Part shown: piece after piece, positions 36,152 to 45,007 of the stretch
Numbering within the stretch: the first letter of the stretch is position 1
How the letters are laid out: every line of letters begins with the position of its first letter
Assembly: GCA_022600935.1 (NCBI GenBank)
Contig: JAHZJL010000011.1
Location: 1 to 47,131 of the forward strand
Source: Gammaproteobacteria bacterium
GTDB taxonomy: Bacteria > Pseudomonadota > Gammaproteobacteria > Methylococcales > DRLZ01
Direction of reading: 5' to 3'
DNA: 47,131 bases
Translations under genes and position numbers: made by a program
Notes under the pieces: model-generated
Told to the model about the DNA's origin: nothing
Database searches by the model: none
What the model saw: the letters and a program-made list of their open reading frames with translations, nothing else

Positions 36152-37297
36152 TCAAGGTGTGATTGAGGAAGTTTTATTAGATTGTTTTGCGCGTTGCTTG
36201 TGTCGCCAGCGCAGGAAGCCGGTGATATACAAAACCAGGGGAATGAAGCCTGAAATGCACACGATAATACGTCCGGTAAGGCCAAATGCTTCACCGCTGT
36301 GAAGTGGATGCAGCCAGCGAAGGAAAGTATCTCCGGCACTGTCATTTTTAACATCCCGCACAGACAGAATGGAGCCGTTGTATTGGTCAATCCAGACATT
36401 GGTTTTGGGAAAGCGCGGACTGGGTTCGCCAGCTTGCCTGAGATTGATGCGATAACTGCCGGTTGGGACTTTCGGTGTTTCAATCCATTTCAACTCGCTG
36501 GCGGGAAACTGTGATTTGGCAATTGATACAGCCTGGTCGAGTGTGATGCGCCTGGCATGTTGAGAATAAGCCGATACGGTGGTTTGCGGGTGATGTAATG
36601 GAGAAATTGAGTTGACCAGTTGTTTTAAGGGAGGTAACGATAGTATGGCACCTGTGCCCACAATGATCAGCAGTACTGGCAGGCTGTAAATACCGTTGAG
36701 TTTGTGTAAATCGTAGACAAAGCGTTGCGAACTGGCGTTTTTTTTGATGGTAAACGCGGCACGTATTTTACTCCTGGATGGCCACCATAAATACACACCA
36801 GTAGTCAGTGAAACAAGTATTACGGTGCCGATGATGGTCATTAGGATGCGCCCGGTTTTATCCAGTAATAACTGGTAATGCAGGTTGTAGATCCAGGTCA
36901 TCAGAAATTCACCCCATATTCTGCTTGCAGTAATCTCAGCGGTATAAGGGTTAACTGAAACCATCAACGGACCGAATAACAGGTGTTCGGTTTCTTTTGG
37001 CTTGTAATAGCGCGCAGTTATCATGCGCTGAGGGTCGGAAGGAATTTCCAGACGCCAGGCTGAAGTTCGCTCTGGATGGGTTGTTTTCAAGTTCTGGAAA
37101 ATGTTTTCGTAACTGCTTCTCTGGCCGATCTTGCTTATCTGTAGCTGTGGGTTCAGCAGTTCATCGATCTCAAGATAAAAGACCAATAAACTGCCGGTTA
37201 ATCCCGATAAAACAAACACAAGGCCGATGCTGAGTCCAATATACAAATGGATGGTCAACCAGAGTCCGCGAGTTTTGAAACGTAATTGTTCAGGCAT
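36152..37297 (-). CDS. PepSY-associated membrane protein (iron-uptake type)
   Basis: A 381-residue inner-membrane protein of the PepSY_TM family. The ATG at 37297 starts MPEQLRFKTRGLWLTIHLYIG, the usual opening; an upstream extension overlaps the TonB receptor and is rejected. Four main helices are visible (~15-40, ~145-170, ~200-225, ~340-365), with periplasmic PepSY parts (YSQHARRITLDQAVSIAKSQF). Conserved HLYIGL, LHYQLLLDKTGR, LHKLNGIYSLP and WLHPLHSGEAFG carry His residues seen in this family, thought to help reduce or release iron from siderophores. It lies 22 bases after the TonB receptor, in the same operon. Confidence 0.9.
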   Translation of the reverse strand: MPEQLRFKTRGLWLTIHLYIGLSIGLVFVLSGLTGSLLVFYLEIDELLNPQLQISKIGQRSSYENIFQNLKTTHPERTSAWRLEIPSDPQRMITARYYKPKETEHLLFGPLMVSVNPYTAEITASRIWGEFLMTWIYNLHYQLLLDKTGRILMTIIGTVILVSLTTGVYLWWPSRSKIRAAFTIKKNASSQRFVYDLHKLNGIYSLPVLLIIVGTGAILSLPPLKQLVNSISPLHHPQTTVSAYSQHARRITLDQAVSIAKSQFPASELKWIETPKVPTGSYRINLRQAGEPSPRFPKTNVWIDQYNGSILSVRDVKNDSAGDTFLRWLHPLHSGEAFGLTGRIIVCISGFIPLVLYITGFLRWRHKQRAKQSNKTSSITP

Positions 37298-37319
37298 ATG
37301 ACTCAGAAAAAATGTCGAT

Positions 37320-39377
37320 TCAGAATTGCATGGTGACCCCGCCGTAGAATGCGCGTTCATCTCCAGGAGAATGCAGTGAGTTGCCGATATCCCAGACATA
37401 CTCCCAGAATTCATTGGTCAGGTTTGTGACCTGGAACTCTAGTCCCAGATTATCGGTAACCTGGTAGTTTAAAGCCAGGTTGATCAGGAAATAATCTCCA
37501 AACTGACCGCCAGTGTTAGCCCGATTGATATAATAGTTGCCCTGTGCGTAAGCGTTAAATGAAGCTCTCAGATTGGGGATAATGTCATAATCGATGCCAC
37601 CAGAAAAAATGAACTCGGGAATATGGTCAATTTCATTGCCGCGGGTTTCAAGCTCGTTGGGTTGCGGACGTTTGATAATACCTTCCTGCCAGGAGTAAGC
37701 TGCCCAGATTAACAGTGGATCGACAGGTCTGAGGTTGAATTGCACATCGACGCCTCTGCGTTTGGTTTCACCAATGTTGGCGCTGTCGTTGGAAGCGTTA
37801 AACAAACGCCGGACTTCATTGGTTGCATCTTGCTCCCAATAAGCAAGACGCCCATCCAGCCAGTTAACCGGGCTGAACTTCAAACCGACTTCCCAGCCTT
37901 CATTGATTGATGGATTAAGCCCTTCAATTTCGGAGCGGTTTCTGAATGCACCAGCACCAATACCAACCTGGAATGTGCGGCCCCAGTTTCCATAGAGACT
38001 GTAACCATCGAATGGGGTGATGACGGCGCTGAATTTAGGTTGCCAGATGATGTCATAATCGTTCAGATCGCGTTTCTGGCCATTTAGACGGTTGCTGAAA
38101 TTACCGCTGGCACTATCGATGCGAACAGCAGGAACCAGTTTCAACCAGGATGTTGGTTTGACGATTGCCTGGACATAACCACCATAAACAGCAAAATCAA
38201 ATTCCTGGTGACGAGACTGACGCTGTCGGTCACGATCTGCAGTGACATAGCGGATGCTTTTATTATCCTGTTGCTGAAAATCAAACCCTCCTTCCAGCAC
38301 CAGGTCATCCAGAATGGCAACCTCAGGCCGGTAAGTCATTGTGGTTATGGCGCCATAATGATTCTCTTCAGTGATGCGTTCTTGTTGGGAAAAACGTTCA
38401 GCGAAACGGACAAAACGCGAGTCGTCAATCCGGTTTGCATAGCTTTTAAGCGACCAGGATAGCTCATCAGTCAGTTCCATATCCAGATGTCCGCTGATTT
38501 GTCCCAGCTGGCGTTTGCCACGATCAGAATTATTGAAATCTGGAGATTGGGTCGGCGATTGCCTTAATTCTTCCAGAGTTAAATAACCTGGGGAATCTGC
38601 ATCGCTTTCATACCAGCGCGCAATGATTCCGAGTCTGAAATTTTCATTTTCAGGTGCATAAAACCATTTTCCGCCGAGTGAAAACCGGTCCATTTCAGCA
38701 TGGTCCCGATAGCCGCTGGATTCTCTGTAGGTTCCGTAATAATTCTGGGTAAAATCACCAGTCTCAACACCACCGGAAAACTGGGCGTCAAAGGTATCGA
38801 AACTACCGTAATTAACGCGTCCTTTGGCGTAATTTCCGCCAGTACGAGTTGTGATATTGGCATTGCCGGCGATATTGTGCAGACCGTAGCGTGGGTCATT
38901 TGTGCCTCTGACCAGCTCGATAGACTGGATATCCAGTGGATTGACCATATCCAGATATTCCATGTTTCCTGAATTGGAGTTGGCTGGTATGCCATCAAGC
39001 AACAGTTTGACAGCATTAATTTCACCTTCACCGTTAAATCCGCGCATTGAGAATTCACCGGAAACATTGCCCTGGTTGAAGTTGGTAATGGTAATGCCAG
39101 GTAGTTTTCGAAATAATTCCCAGCTGAAATCGACATTTTCATGTTCGATCATACTCTGGCCCAGAATATCCACCGAGGTTAACATATCCTGGCTTTTTAA
39201 CGGACCTGTATCGGAGCCTGAAACGACCATGGTGCCAAGAGTCAGGTATGAGTTGTCCGGCTGGGCTGTCGGCAATGCAGATGAATTTGAATACCCACTG
39301 GATTGATTATCCGAAGCAGCATGAATGTTGACTGCATATATCGATATGAAAGTGAAAAACAGCGATCGTTTTTTCAA
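37320..39377 (-). CDS. TonB-dependent outer-membrane receptor
   Basis: A 685-residue receptor read from TTG at 39377 with gagggg 7 bases upstream. Signal peptide ~1-21. A short TonB box-like segment (LTLGTMVVSG, ~46-55) precedes the plug domain (~60-180: SVDILGQSMIEHE, GEFSMRGFNGEGE, LDIQSIELVRGTNDPRYG). A beta-barrel follows and ends in YGGVTMQF with the C-terminal Phe needed for outer-membrane assembly. Together with the PepSY membrane protein it most likely imports a ferric siderophore. The ligand cannot be read. A long upstream region (~870 bases) holds a Fur-box-like site and a large inverted repeat. Confidence 0.93.
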   Translation of the reverse strand: MKKRSLFFTFISIYAVNIHAASDNQSSGYSNSSALPTAQPDNSYLTLGTMVVSGSDTGPLKSQDMLTSVDILGQSMIEHENVDFSWELFRKLPGITITNFNQGNVSGEFSMRGFNGEGEINAVKLLLDGIPANSNSGNMEYLDMVNPLDIQSIELVRGTNDPRYGLHNIAGNANITTRTGGNYAKGRVNYGSFDTFDAQFSGGVETGDFTQNYYGTYRESSGYRDHAEMDRFSLGGKWFYAPENENFRLGIIARWYESDADSPGYLTLEELRQSPTQSPDFNNSDRGKRQLGQISGHLDMELTDELSWSLKSYANRIDDSRFVRFAERFSQQERITEENHYGAITTMTYRPEVAILDDLVLEGGFDFQQQDNKSIRYVTADRDRQRQSRHQEFDFAVYGGYVQAIVKPTSWLKLVPAVRIDSASGNFSNRLNGQKRDLNDYDIIWQPKFSAVITPFDGYSLYGNWGRTFQVGIGAGAFRNRSEIEGLNPSINEGWEVGLKFSPVNWLDGRLAYWEQDATNEVRRLFNASNDSANIGETKRRGVDVQFNLRPVDPLLIWAAYSWQEGIIKRPQPNELETRGNEIDHIPEFIFSGGIDYDIIPNLRASFNAYAQGNYYINRANTGGQFGDYFLINLALNYQVTDNLGLEFQVTNLTNEFWEYVWDIGNSLHSPGDERAFYGGVTMQF

Positions 39378-39797
39378 AATGTGTCCCCTCTGAGAACTGA
39401 TTGTCGAAATGTATAAAGCTGTTCAAACTGCCAGGCAAGAAAGCCAGATTCTGTGAACAACAGGTACAAGATGCATGGATACGCCAGTAGCGCCTGCTTA
39501 TGAGTAGTTGATAGTTGATGTTGAATCAGGTGGTTAAGACATTGAGTGTCTATTGTTTTTGCCAGGTGATCAGTACTGATAAAACTGTTCCAATGATCTC
39601 ATAGAGACAGGAAAAGATTAGCCCTTGCGATGTTTAAGCATTAATCATGCCGACATAAATCAGGATAACCGGCCTTTTGATGGTTCCTGCAATGATTGAT
39701 ATTTAAATCAGTGATTAATAAGCACCAAGTCATATGCACTATTGATTGTTATAACAATTGTAAAATTAAACTTAGTAGACTGTTTCTAAGTGCTTTT

Positions 39798-39851
39798 ATC
39801 AACACTGAGCCATATCACACACAGGGTTGTGTGATATGGCTCAGTGTTGAT
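39798..39851. repeat. 24-bp perfect inverted repeat with 6-base loop
   Basis: Arms at 39798-39821 and 39828-39851 are exact reverse complements. They contain cactgagccatatcacaca / tgtgtgatatggctcagtg. The loop is cagggt. There is no T-run on the right and only a T4 on the left, so it is not an ordinary terminator. No second copy was noticed in this window. Confidence 0.9.
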
Positions 39852-39935
39852 TGGAATGCGTGAAAAAAAATAGTACGACATTATTTTCTTCAGTCCATTT
39901 TAGTTGGGCTATTTAACGTATTGAAAGCAAACAGT

Positions 39936-39957
39936 AATAATTATTATTATCATTTCC
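39936..39957. promoter_or_regulatory. Fur-box-like sequence
   Basis: On the minus strand GGAAATGATAATAATAATTA matches the 19-base Fur consensus at about 13 positions, including the ATGATAAT core. It is about 575 bases upstream of the TonB receptor and in very AT-rich DNA, so chance is possible. Confidence 0.25.
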
Positions 39958-40263
39958 AGTCAAAGAAAATCATGTTCCAGTCAGTCTTTTCGAATGGTTA
40001 GCATTGGCATGGAATAGGTTTCTTTATGTCATTTCACACATTCAGTACGAGTATTTGCAAAATATTTTATGGGGTTTGAATCTCTCGCGTCGAACAGAAA
40101 ATAATTAAAAATCAGGTAGATATAAGGTCATCAAAAAGAACGAGTTCAGTTGACTGAAGTGGCGTGATAAATGCTTGCCCTAGTAACGTGTTGTGAATAA
40201 ACACTGTTTACTATGGCAATGAATGATTGCTGAAATATATCTAATTTAATGAGGCTTTTAAGT

Positions 40264-40839
40264 ATGATAAGTTACAAAAAAATAATTAAATTTACATTAA
40301 AAATTGGACTTGCCAGTTTGGTTTTGAGCCAGTTGGTCGTTGCTCATGAAAGCAGAATTATTACCAATGGGGACGGTGACCAATTGAGAATTACAGTTGG
40401 TAATAGTCCTGAACCAGTGTTTGAGGATCAGCTGGTCAGAACAGATCTGTTTTTAAACCAGATTGCTCCAGATGGAGAAACCTTAATTCCTATTGATGTC
40501 AGTGCCGGGGCTTCAATTGCTGATTTAAAAGCTTATGTCATGTCACTTAAGGACGAGGTCCATGTAACCAGTTTTCGTGATCGCCCGGTTCGCAGAACTA
40601 TGGAGCTTCATGATATCTCACAGGTCAGGGGCACTGAAAACAGATATCAGTCGCCTTTAATCTACACGCGTGATGGGGCCTATGGTTTTCGTTATGTTGG
40701 AACCATCATCACAAATGATGGCACTCAATTCGACATCGATGAGTTTTTCGTTTGCGGAGGCGGTTCCCAGGCTGAACCAAGAGACGATGGTTCAATTCCG
40801 GCTTTTGGTTGTGTCAGAGAGCCGATTACATTCCCTTAG
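40264..40839 (+). CDS. Exported protein of unknown function
   Basis: A 191-residue exported protein. The ATG at 40264 has gagg 9 bases upstream; the earlier ATG at 40249 would put that gagg inside the gene. The signal peptide ends near VVAHE. The mature part is beta-rich (RIITNGDGDQLRITVGNSPEP, then LVRTDLFLNQ), with a C-terminal Cys pair (FVCGGG...GCVRE). The His at the mature N-terminus and the position next to an iron receptor allow a metal-linked periplasmic role, but I recognise no family. It is monocistronic, with a strong terminator 40 bases downstream. Confidence 0.7.
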   Translation: MISYKKIIKFTLKIGLASLVLSQLVVAHESRIITNGDGDQLRITVGNSPEPVFEDQLVRTDLFLNQIAPDGETLIPIDVSAGASIADLKAYVMSLKDEVHVTSFRDRPVRRTMELHDISQVRGTENRYQSPLIYTRDGAYGFRYVGTIITNDGTQFDIDEFFVCGGGSQAEPRDDGSIPAFGCVREPITFP

Positions 40840-40878
40840 TATTGATGCGCTCTTGAACAGCGCTGTACAATGATGTAA

Positions 40879-40922
40879 CCCATTAACCTGAAAATTCATC
40901 TCAGGTTAATGGGTACTTTTTT
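40879..40922 (+). terminator. Rho-independent terminator
   Basis: A perfect 13-bp stem cccattaacctga (40879-40891) / tcaggttaatggg (40901-40913) has a 9-base loop and is followed by tac and a run of T. It terminates the exported-protein gene. Confidence 0.9.
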
Positions 40923-40980
40923 TCCAGTCATAAAAAGCTTGAGTGATTGAGAATTATTCATTCAGGACTTCAAGCCAAAA

Positions 40981-41802
40981 TTAATCGTTGTTCGAATATT
41001 CCTCACAACATTCAAATAAGTCATTGGCAGCTTTAAGGTTGTTGCTGAAGCGGCAGGTAGTCTCATGTTTGTGTTCAAAATATTTGCCGGTTTGTTGCTG
41101 ACCGATGGGTTGGGTTGCCAGCCAGACCGGAGTTTCAGCGCCCTGGTCCGGTGTTTCGTGACCGCCGAAACCGAGATTGTTACTTAAGACAGAATTGACA
41201 TCACCTGGATGACAGGCGTTGACGCTAATATTGTATGCCTTGAGCCGGTGGGCGAATGCGGTACTGAGCATACGATTGGCCTGTTTTGATTGGCGGTAAG
41301 CAGTGTCGTTGTTATAGCGGCGGCTAGTAAATTCCAGATCGTTCAAAACCAGTCCACCTGCCCAGTAGCTGGCGACATTGACAACACGCGCTGGCGCGGA
41401 TGCTCTCAGAATATCGGTGAACAGCTCGGTGAGCCAGAAATAACCCAATACGTTGGTGGCGAACTGCATTTCGATGCCATCAGCGCTGACTTGTCTGCTG
41501 CGTGGCGTGCAGGCAGCGTTGTTGATGAGCACCTGTAACGATCCCTGCCAGCGTTGGGCCAGGGCGCGTATATCGCCGTAGACGCTTAAATCAGCCAGTT
41601 CATAGCGGACCTTGGTGTTACCGGTTGCATCGATAATCTCCTGAACCGTGTTGTCTGCCTTGGCCTGATCACGGCAAACCAGAACCACTTCGGCGTTATC
41701 GGTCGCTGCAAGCTGGCGGGCAATGGCTTTACCAATCGCGCCGGTTGCGCCTGTTACAAGATAGACAGAGGTTGTTGATTGCGATTGTTCGGTTGTATTC
41801 AT
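40981..41802 (-). CDS. Short-chain dehydrogenase/reductase
   Basis: A 273-residue SDR, closest in pattern to retinol-dehydrogenase/WW-oxidoreductase-like members. NAD(P) binding: TGATGAIG (~19-26), with VCRDQAKA after the second strand, where the Arg favours NADP. NNAA is present (~93-96), catalytic Ser lies in NVASYWAG and the Tyr-Lys pair in YRQSK. The C-terminal end contains several Cys (TTCRFSN, ECCEEY). Substrate unknown. It is a single gene; the ATG has gggaa upstream. Confidence 0.9.
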   Translation of the reverse strand: MNTTEQSQSTTSVYLVTGATGAIGKAIARQLAATDNAEVVLVCRDQAKADNTVQEIIDATGNTKVRYELADLSVYGDIRALAQRWQGSLQVLINNAACTPRSRQVSADGIEMQFATNVLGYFWLTELFTDILRASAPARVVNVASYWAGGLVLNDLEFTSRRYNNDTAYRQSKQANRMLSTAFAHRLKAYNISVNACHPGDVNSVLSNNLGFGGHETPDQGAETPVWLATQPIGQQQTGKYFEHKHETTCRFSNNLKAANDLFECCEEYSNND

Positions 41803-41924
41803 GATAATTCCCGCCGGTTCAATTCAAACACTCAGCTGCAAAGCATATCATTCTGAGTTAAGCGTTGAAACGGTCTCCGGTAATTGTTGAATAATCCTGT
41901 TTTTAAGATTTGACGTGCCAATTG

Positions 41925-43952
41925 TTAACGCTGTTTGCGTATCTTGCTCAGCAGTCGCTTCATGATGTCTATCTGTTGTTGGTAACTGACACGATCCGGT
42001 TGATAACAGAGTGTGGAATAGGTTTCAGTGAATTTGGTTATGTCTTGATTGAATGCAGGTAGCTGAGCAGTGGCAATCCGGCAAAATTGTTGTGGTGTCT
42101 GAGAAGGTAAGCGCTTTATCCCTTTTTTTTGCAGTATCTGGCAGAAACGTCGATATAGCCTGTGTTCGATCGCTTCACGAGGCTGTTTTCTGAACAACCC
42201 CAGAACTATGCCCCAAATCAAAATGATCACAGTGAATAAGGTACCGACAACAATCGCGATATGACCAACCGATACTTCGCCCAGCAGGCGTTTCAGAAAC
42301 GCGGCTTGCTGTCTGGTGTCGTAACCCAGAACATAACGCCGCCATCGGTATTGAACTGAATCCAGTTGTTTGCGGACTCCGTTCAACCACTGATTCCTGG
42401 TCATCGAAAATATTTTTGCCTCCAGGAAGCTGCCTTCTTCCTGAACTGCCGCTTGCAGATTTTGCTCGACTCGTTGTGGAGCCACCATGCTGGTTGGATC
42501 AATTCTGACCCAACCACGATTTTTCAGCAACACCTCAGCCCAGGCGTGGGCATCATAGTGATGCACAGCGAGAAACTCACCGTTGTTGTTCCATTCACCG
42601 CCTTGATAGCCGATCACGACTCTGGCTGGAATACCCGCTGCACGCATCAGAAATACAAAACTGCCGGCATAGTGGGCGCAGAAGCCTTTTTTACTGTTCA
42701 GCAGAAAGTCGTCGATAGAGTGTTGTGGATCAAGCAGAGGTGGACGCAAGGTGTAGTAAAATGCATCCTGTCGGTAACGGTTTAAAATGCTATCAATGAA
42801 ATCCTGTGGTGAGGATGATGTCTTGAACAAACGTACTGCCAATTCCCGGCTCGCAGCATTACCATCGGGCGGAAGTTGCAATGCTTGCTGGTGTAGCATG
42901 TCTGCTAATGCGACATCACGTCGAGAGTCTGGATAGCTGATCAGCTTGAGCATCATCGGTTCCCGCACATCGTGTTTGGCAATGATGTTGAAGTTCCTGC
43001 CGTACAATGCTTCACCCTGCAGACTGACTACCGGCGCCAATGCAAACAGCCAGGATTGTCCGGATGCTTCGTAAATGATGTCGTATTCTATCCCTTCACC
43101 GCGCTTATCCAGGCGGTCGGCAATGTTGGAAAAGCTGGTTTGTAATGTTTTTTTCTCAACATCCGGGTCCAACTCTTCCTGGAATTGTGACCAGGTATTG
43201 CCATCAAAATAGTTCAACACCATCCCACGCCAGTAGAGCTGGTTTTGATCAGGCCGCGCACGATTAAATTTAACGCTGAACGCTAACCCTTCCGACTGAC
43301 TCAAGTTGGCGATATCGCCCGGAGTCATCTGGTCGGAAATCCCGGTTCTGGCGTGGTTGCTGTGCAGTGGAAGCGTCCAAAGCGGAGCAAAGCGCGGAGC
43401 AAATACAAACAACACCAGCATCAGCGGCAGGCACAGCAGCAACATGATTGCAGACAGCTTGAGGTTGCTGCCAATGGATTGTTGAGCGGACTGCTGAATC
43501 GCAATCAGCGCGCCACTAAGCATAGTCATGGCAAACACGCCATACATCGCGGTGAGAATGGATTGCGAATACAGGAACAGGACACCGACCAACAGATACC
43601 CAGTCAATACCACGACAATGCCATCGCGGCGTTGAATAACCTCGATGGCTTTGTAGGCGAACCCGAGCATCAACAACGAGGCCATCATGTCCAGTGATAC
43701 CAGTGCAATACCGCTGGCCAGTAAACCGGCAATACCGCAAAATCCCAGCGCTCCGATCACGACAATGCCAGGTTGTTCGGTGCGGCCTTTCATGACTCGA
43801 ATCCGCCATGCGGCGGAAATCAATAATACTGGGATCAACCATACCGGCAAGTAAAACGCCAGCGGCGACATAACACTGAGTTGCGCAGCCAACAACCACA
43901 ACATTCCAGCGTAGGTGATTTGTTTGTCTTGAGGAAAGCCTTTTATAAACAT
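41925..43952 (-). CDS. tgpA: TgpA-like transglutaminase-domain membrane protein
   Basis: A 675-residue protein. The ATG at 43952 follows the DUF58 stop by 7 bases; an in-frame TTG at 43976 would overlap it. Five to six membrane helices (~15-190) precede a periplasmic transglutaminase-like domain with the triad Cys425 (KKGFCAHYAG), His469 (YDAHAWAE) and Asp485 (VRIDPT). One more helix (~565-590) and a C-terminal cytoplasmic region (DUF4129-like) follow. It matches Pseudomonas TgpA (PA2873 group), a protein important for viability there. It is the last gene of the moxR-DUF58-tgpA operon, whose exact role in the envelope is unsettled. Confidence 0.9.
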   Translation of the reverse strand: MFIKGFPQDKQITYAGMLWLLAAQLSVMSPLAFYLPVWLIPVLLISAAWRIRVMKGRTEQPGIVVIGALGFCGIAGLLASGIALVSLDMMASLLMLGFAYKAIEVIQRRDGIVVVLTGYLLVGVLFLYSQSILTAMYGVFAMTMLSGALIAIQQSAQQSIGSNLKLSAIMLLLCLPLMLVLFVFAPRFAPLWTLPLHSNHARTGISDQMTPGDIANLSQSEGLAFSVKFNRARPDQNQLYWRGMVLNYFDGNTWSQFQEELDPDVEKKTLQTSFSNIADRLDKRGEGIEYDIIYEASGQSWLFALAPVVSLQGEALYGRNFNIIAKHDVREPMMLKLISYPDSRRDVALADMLHQQALQLPPDGNAASRELAVRLFKTSSSPQDFIDSILNRYRQDAFYYTLRPPLLDPQHSIDDFLLNSKKGFCAHYAGSFVFLMRAAGIPARVVIGYQGGEWNNNGEFLAVHHYDAHAWAEVLLKNRGWVRIDPTSMVAPQRVEQNLQAAVQEEGSFLEAKIFSMTRNQWLNGVRKQLDSVQYRWRRYVLGYDTRQQAAFLKRLLGEVSVGHIAIVVGTLFTVIILIWGIVLGLFRKQPREAIEHRLYRRFCQILQKKGIKRLPSQTPQQFCRIATAQLPAFNQDITKFTETYSTLCYQPDRVSYQQQIDIMKRLLSKIRKQR

Positions 43953-43959
43953 CGGGCGT

Positions 43960-44934
43960 TTACCTGTGTTCTCCAAACAAGGCTAGCGCTGTTAAACAGG
44001 TGGTTTTATGCGCATCACCGTGTTGGGGCTTGATGAGTGTGCCAGGCAGCTTCAATCCATACTGATAGTGCAGCCGGTGGTATTCCAGCACTTTTGCGCA
44101 AAGATGCGACAGTTTCGCTTCCACACCGGCAATCGGCAGCGCATCCCAATCCAACCAACGCTCATCGCTGGCATAGTCAACAAAGGTTTTGCTATACAAA
44201 TCGCCGGTTTTGGCATACGCAGCCCAGTGAATCTTTCTGGGCGAATCGCCACTGCGATAATCGCGGACTCCGGCAAAATCAGTCGAGCCATCAGCGCTTT
44301 CCGCGCCATGCATGGCATGATCGTCAGCATTTTGCTGGTGGTCCGCATTGTCTTGTAACCGTGGTGCAGGATAGACAATACTCTCAAGGTTCAGCGCAGC
44401 ATACGACCAGGCCACCACCAGTCCAATCGGATAAACCGTAAACAGTGTCAAGCGTGGTGCTTTGAAACGGCCACGCTGACGGGTACTGTGCGACAGCTTG
44501 ATATGCACGCTATGCTGGTGACGTAAGGTGACGGTTTCAACATCCTGAAACGGCCAGCCGATTGATATCGCTGTTTTGGTTTGATTGTCCGGGCAGCGCA
44601 CTTCCAGTTCAAACACTGCTTTTTCGCCGGCAAAACAGGGCTGCGATTGAATCGCGCGTATGGTCAACCCGGCCAGGTTGCGGTAGGTGAAAAAAATGGC
44701 GATGACAATCAGCGCCAGTAACCAGAAACTCAGGCCGTAGATCAGTGAGTTCTGGAAATTAATAGCCATCAAACCCAACACCAGCACAGCGAACAGCAAG
44801 GCGGCGCTGAGTCTGGTGGGAATCACGAAGATGCGCTGGATATCCAGGGTGATTTCCCGGGTATCGGGGAAACGTTTGCTCAGCCAGGCATTGAGTGCAA
44901 AGTTCCAGACGTTGCTTAGAGCTTTAATTGGCAT
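43960..44934 (-). CDS. DUF58 domain protein
   Basis: A 324-residue membrane protein. Two N-terminal helices (~38-85) are followed by a beta-rich domain and the DUF58 signature GVRDYRSGDSPRKIHWAAYAKTGDLYSK (~220-247). DUF58 proteins carry a von-Willebrand-A-like fold and pair with MoxR ATPases. It sits between the MoxR and TgpA genes, so it probably links the ATPase to the membrane transglutaminase-like protein. Confidence 0.92.
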   Translation of the reverse strand: MPIKALSNVWNFALNAWLSKRFPDTREITLDIQRIFVIPTRLSAALLFAVLVLGLMAINFQNSLIYGLSFWLLALIVIAIFFTYRNLAGLTIRAIQSQPCFAGEKAVFELEVRCPDNQTKTAISIGWPFQDVETVTLRHQHSVHIKLSHSTRQRGRFKAPRLTLFTVYPIGLVVAWSYAALNLESIVYPAPRLQDNADHQQNADDHAMHGAESADGSTDFAGVRDYRSGDSPRKIHWAAYAKTGDLYSKTFVDYASDERWLDWDALPIAGVEAKLSHLCAKVLEYHRLHYQYGLKLPGTLIKPQHGDAHKTTCLTALALFGEHR

Positions 44935-45007
44935 TGTTGACCGGATTCATGGTGAAGAATCACTTCGAATATGAGCTCAACAGATATATTTCGAGTAACA
45001 TTGTCAG

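Larger units (their letters stand above)
39378..40263. other. Long divergent intergenic region upstream of the TonB receptor
   Basis: About 885 bases, mostly AT-rich, with no convincing gene. It contains a 24-bp perfect inverted repeat (39798-39851) and a Fur-box-like sequence (about 39936-39957). I found no cobalamin, FMN or TPP riboswitch core. Confidence 0.5.

Noticed and set aside
38579-39142. 187-codon frame inside the TonB receptor gene
   Set aside because: Same-strand shifted frame of a receptor with a complete plug domain; no signal or domain features of its own.
39378-40263. Possible cobalamin riboswitch before the TonB receptor
   Set aside because: No B12-box core on the minus strand and no supporting stem pattern by eye.
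44037-44441. 134-codon plus-strand frame inside the DUF58 gene, rich in His, Gln and Arg
   Set aside because: Typical antisense shadow of a conserved coding region with higher GC.
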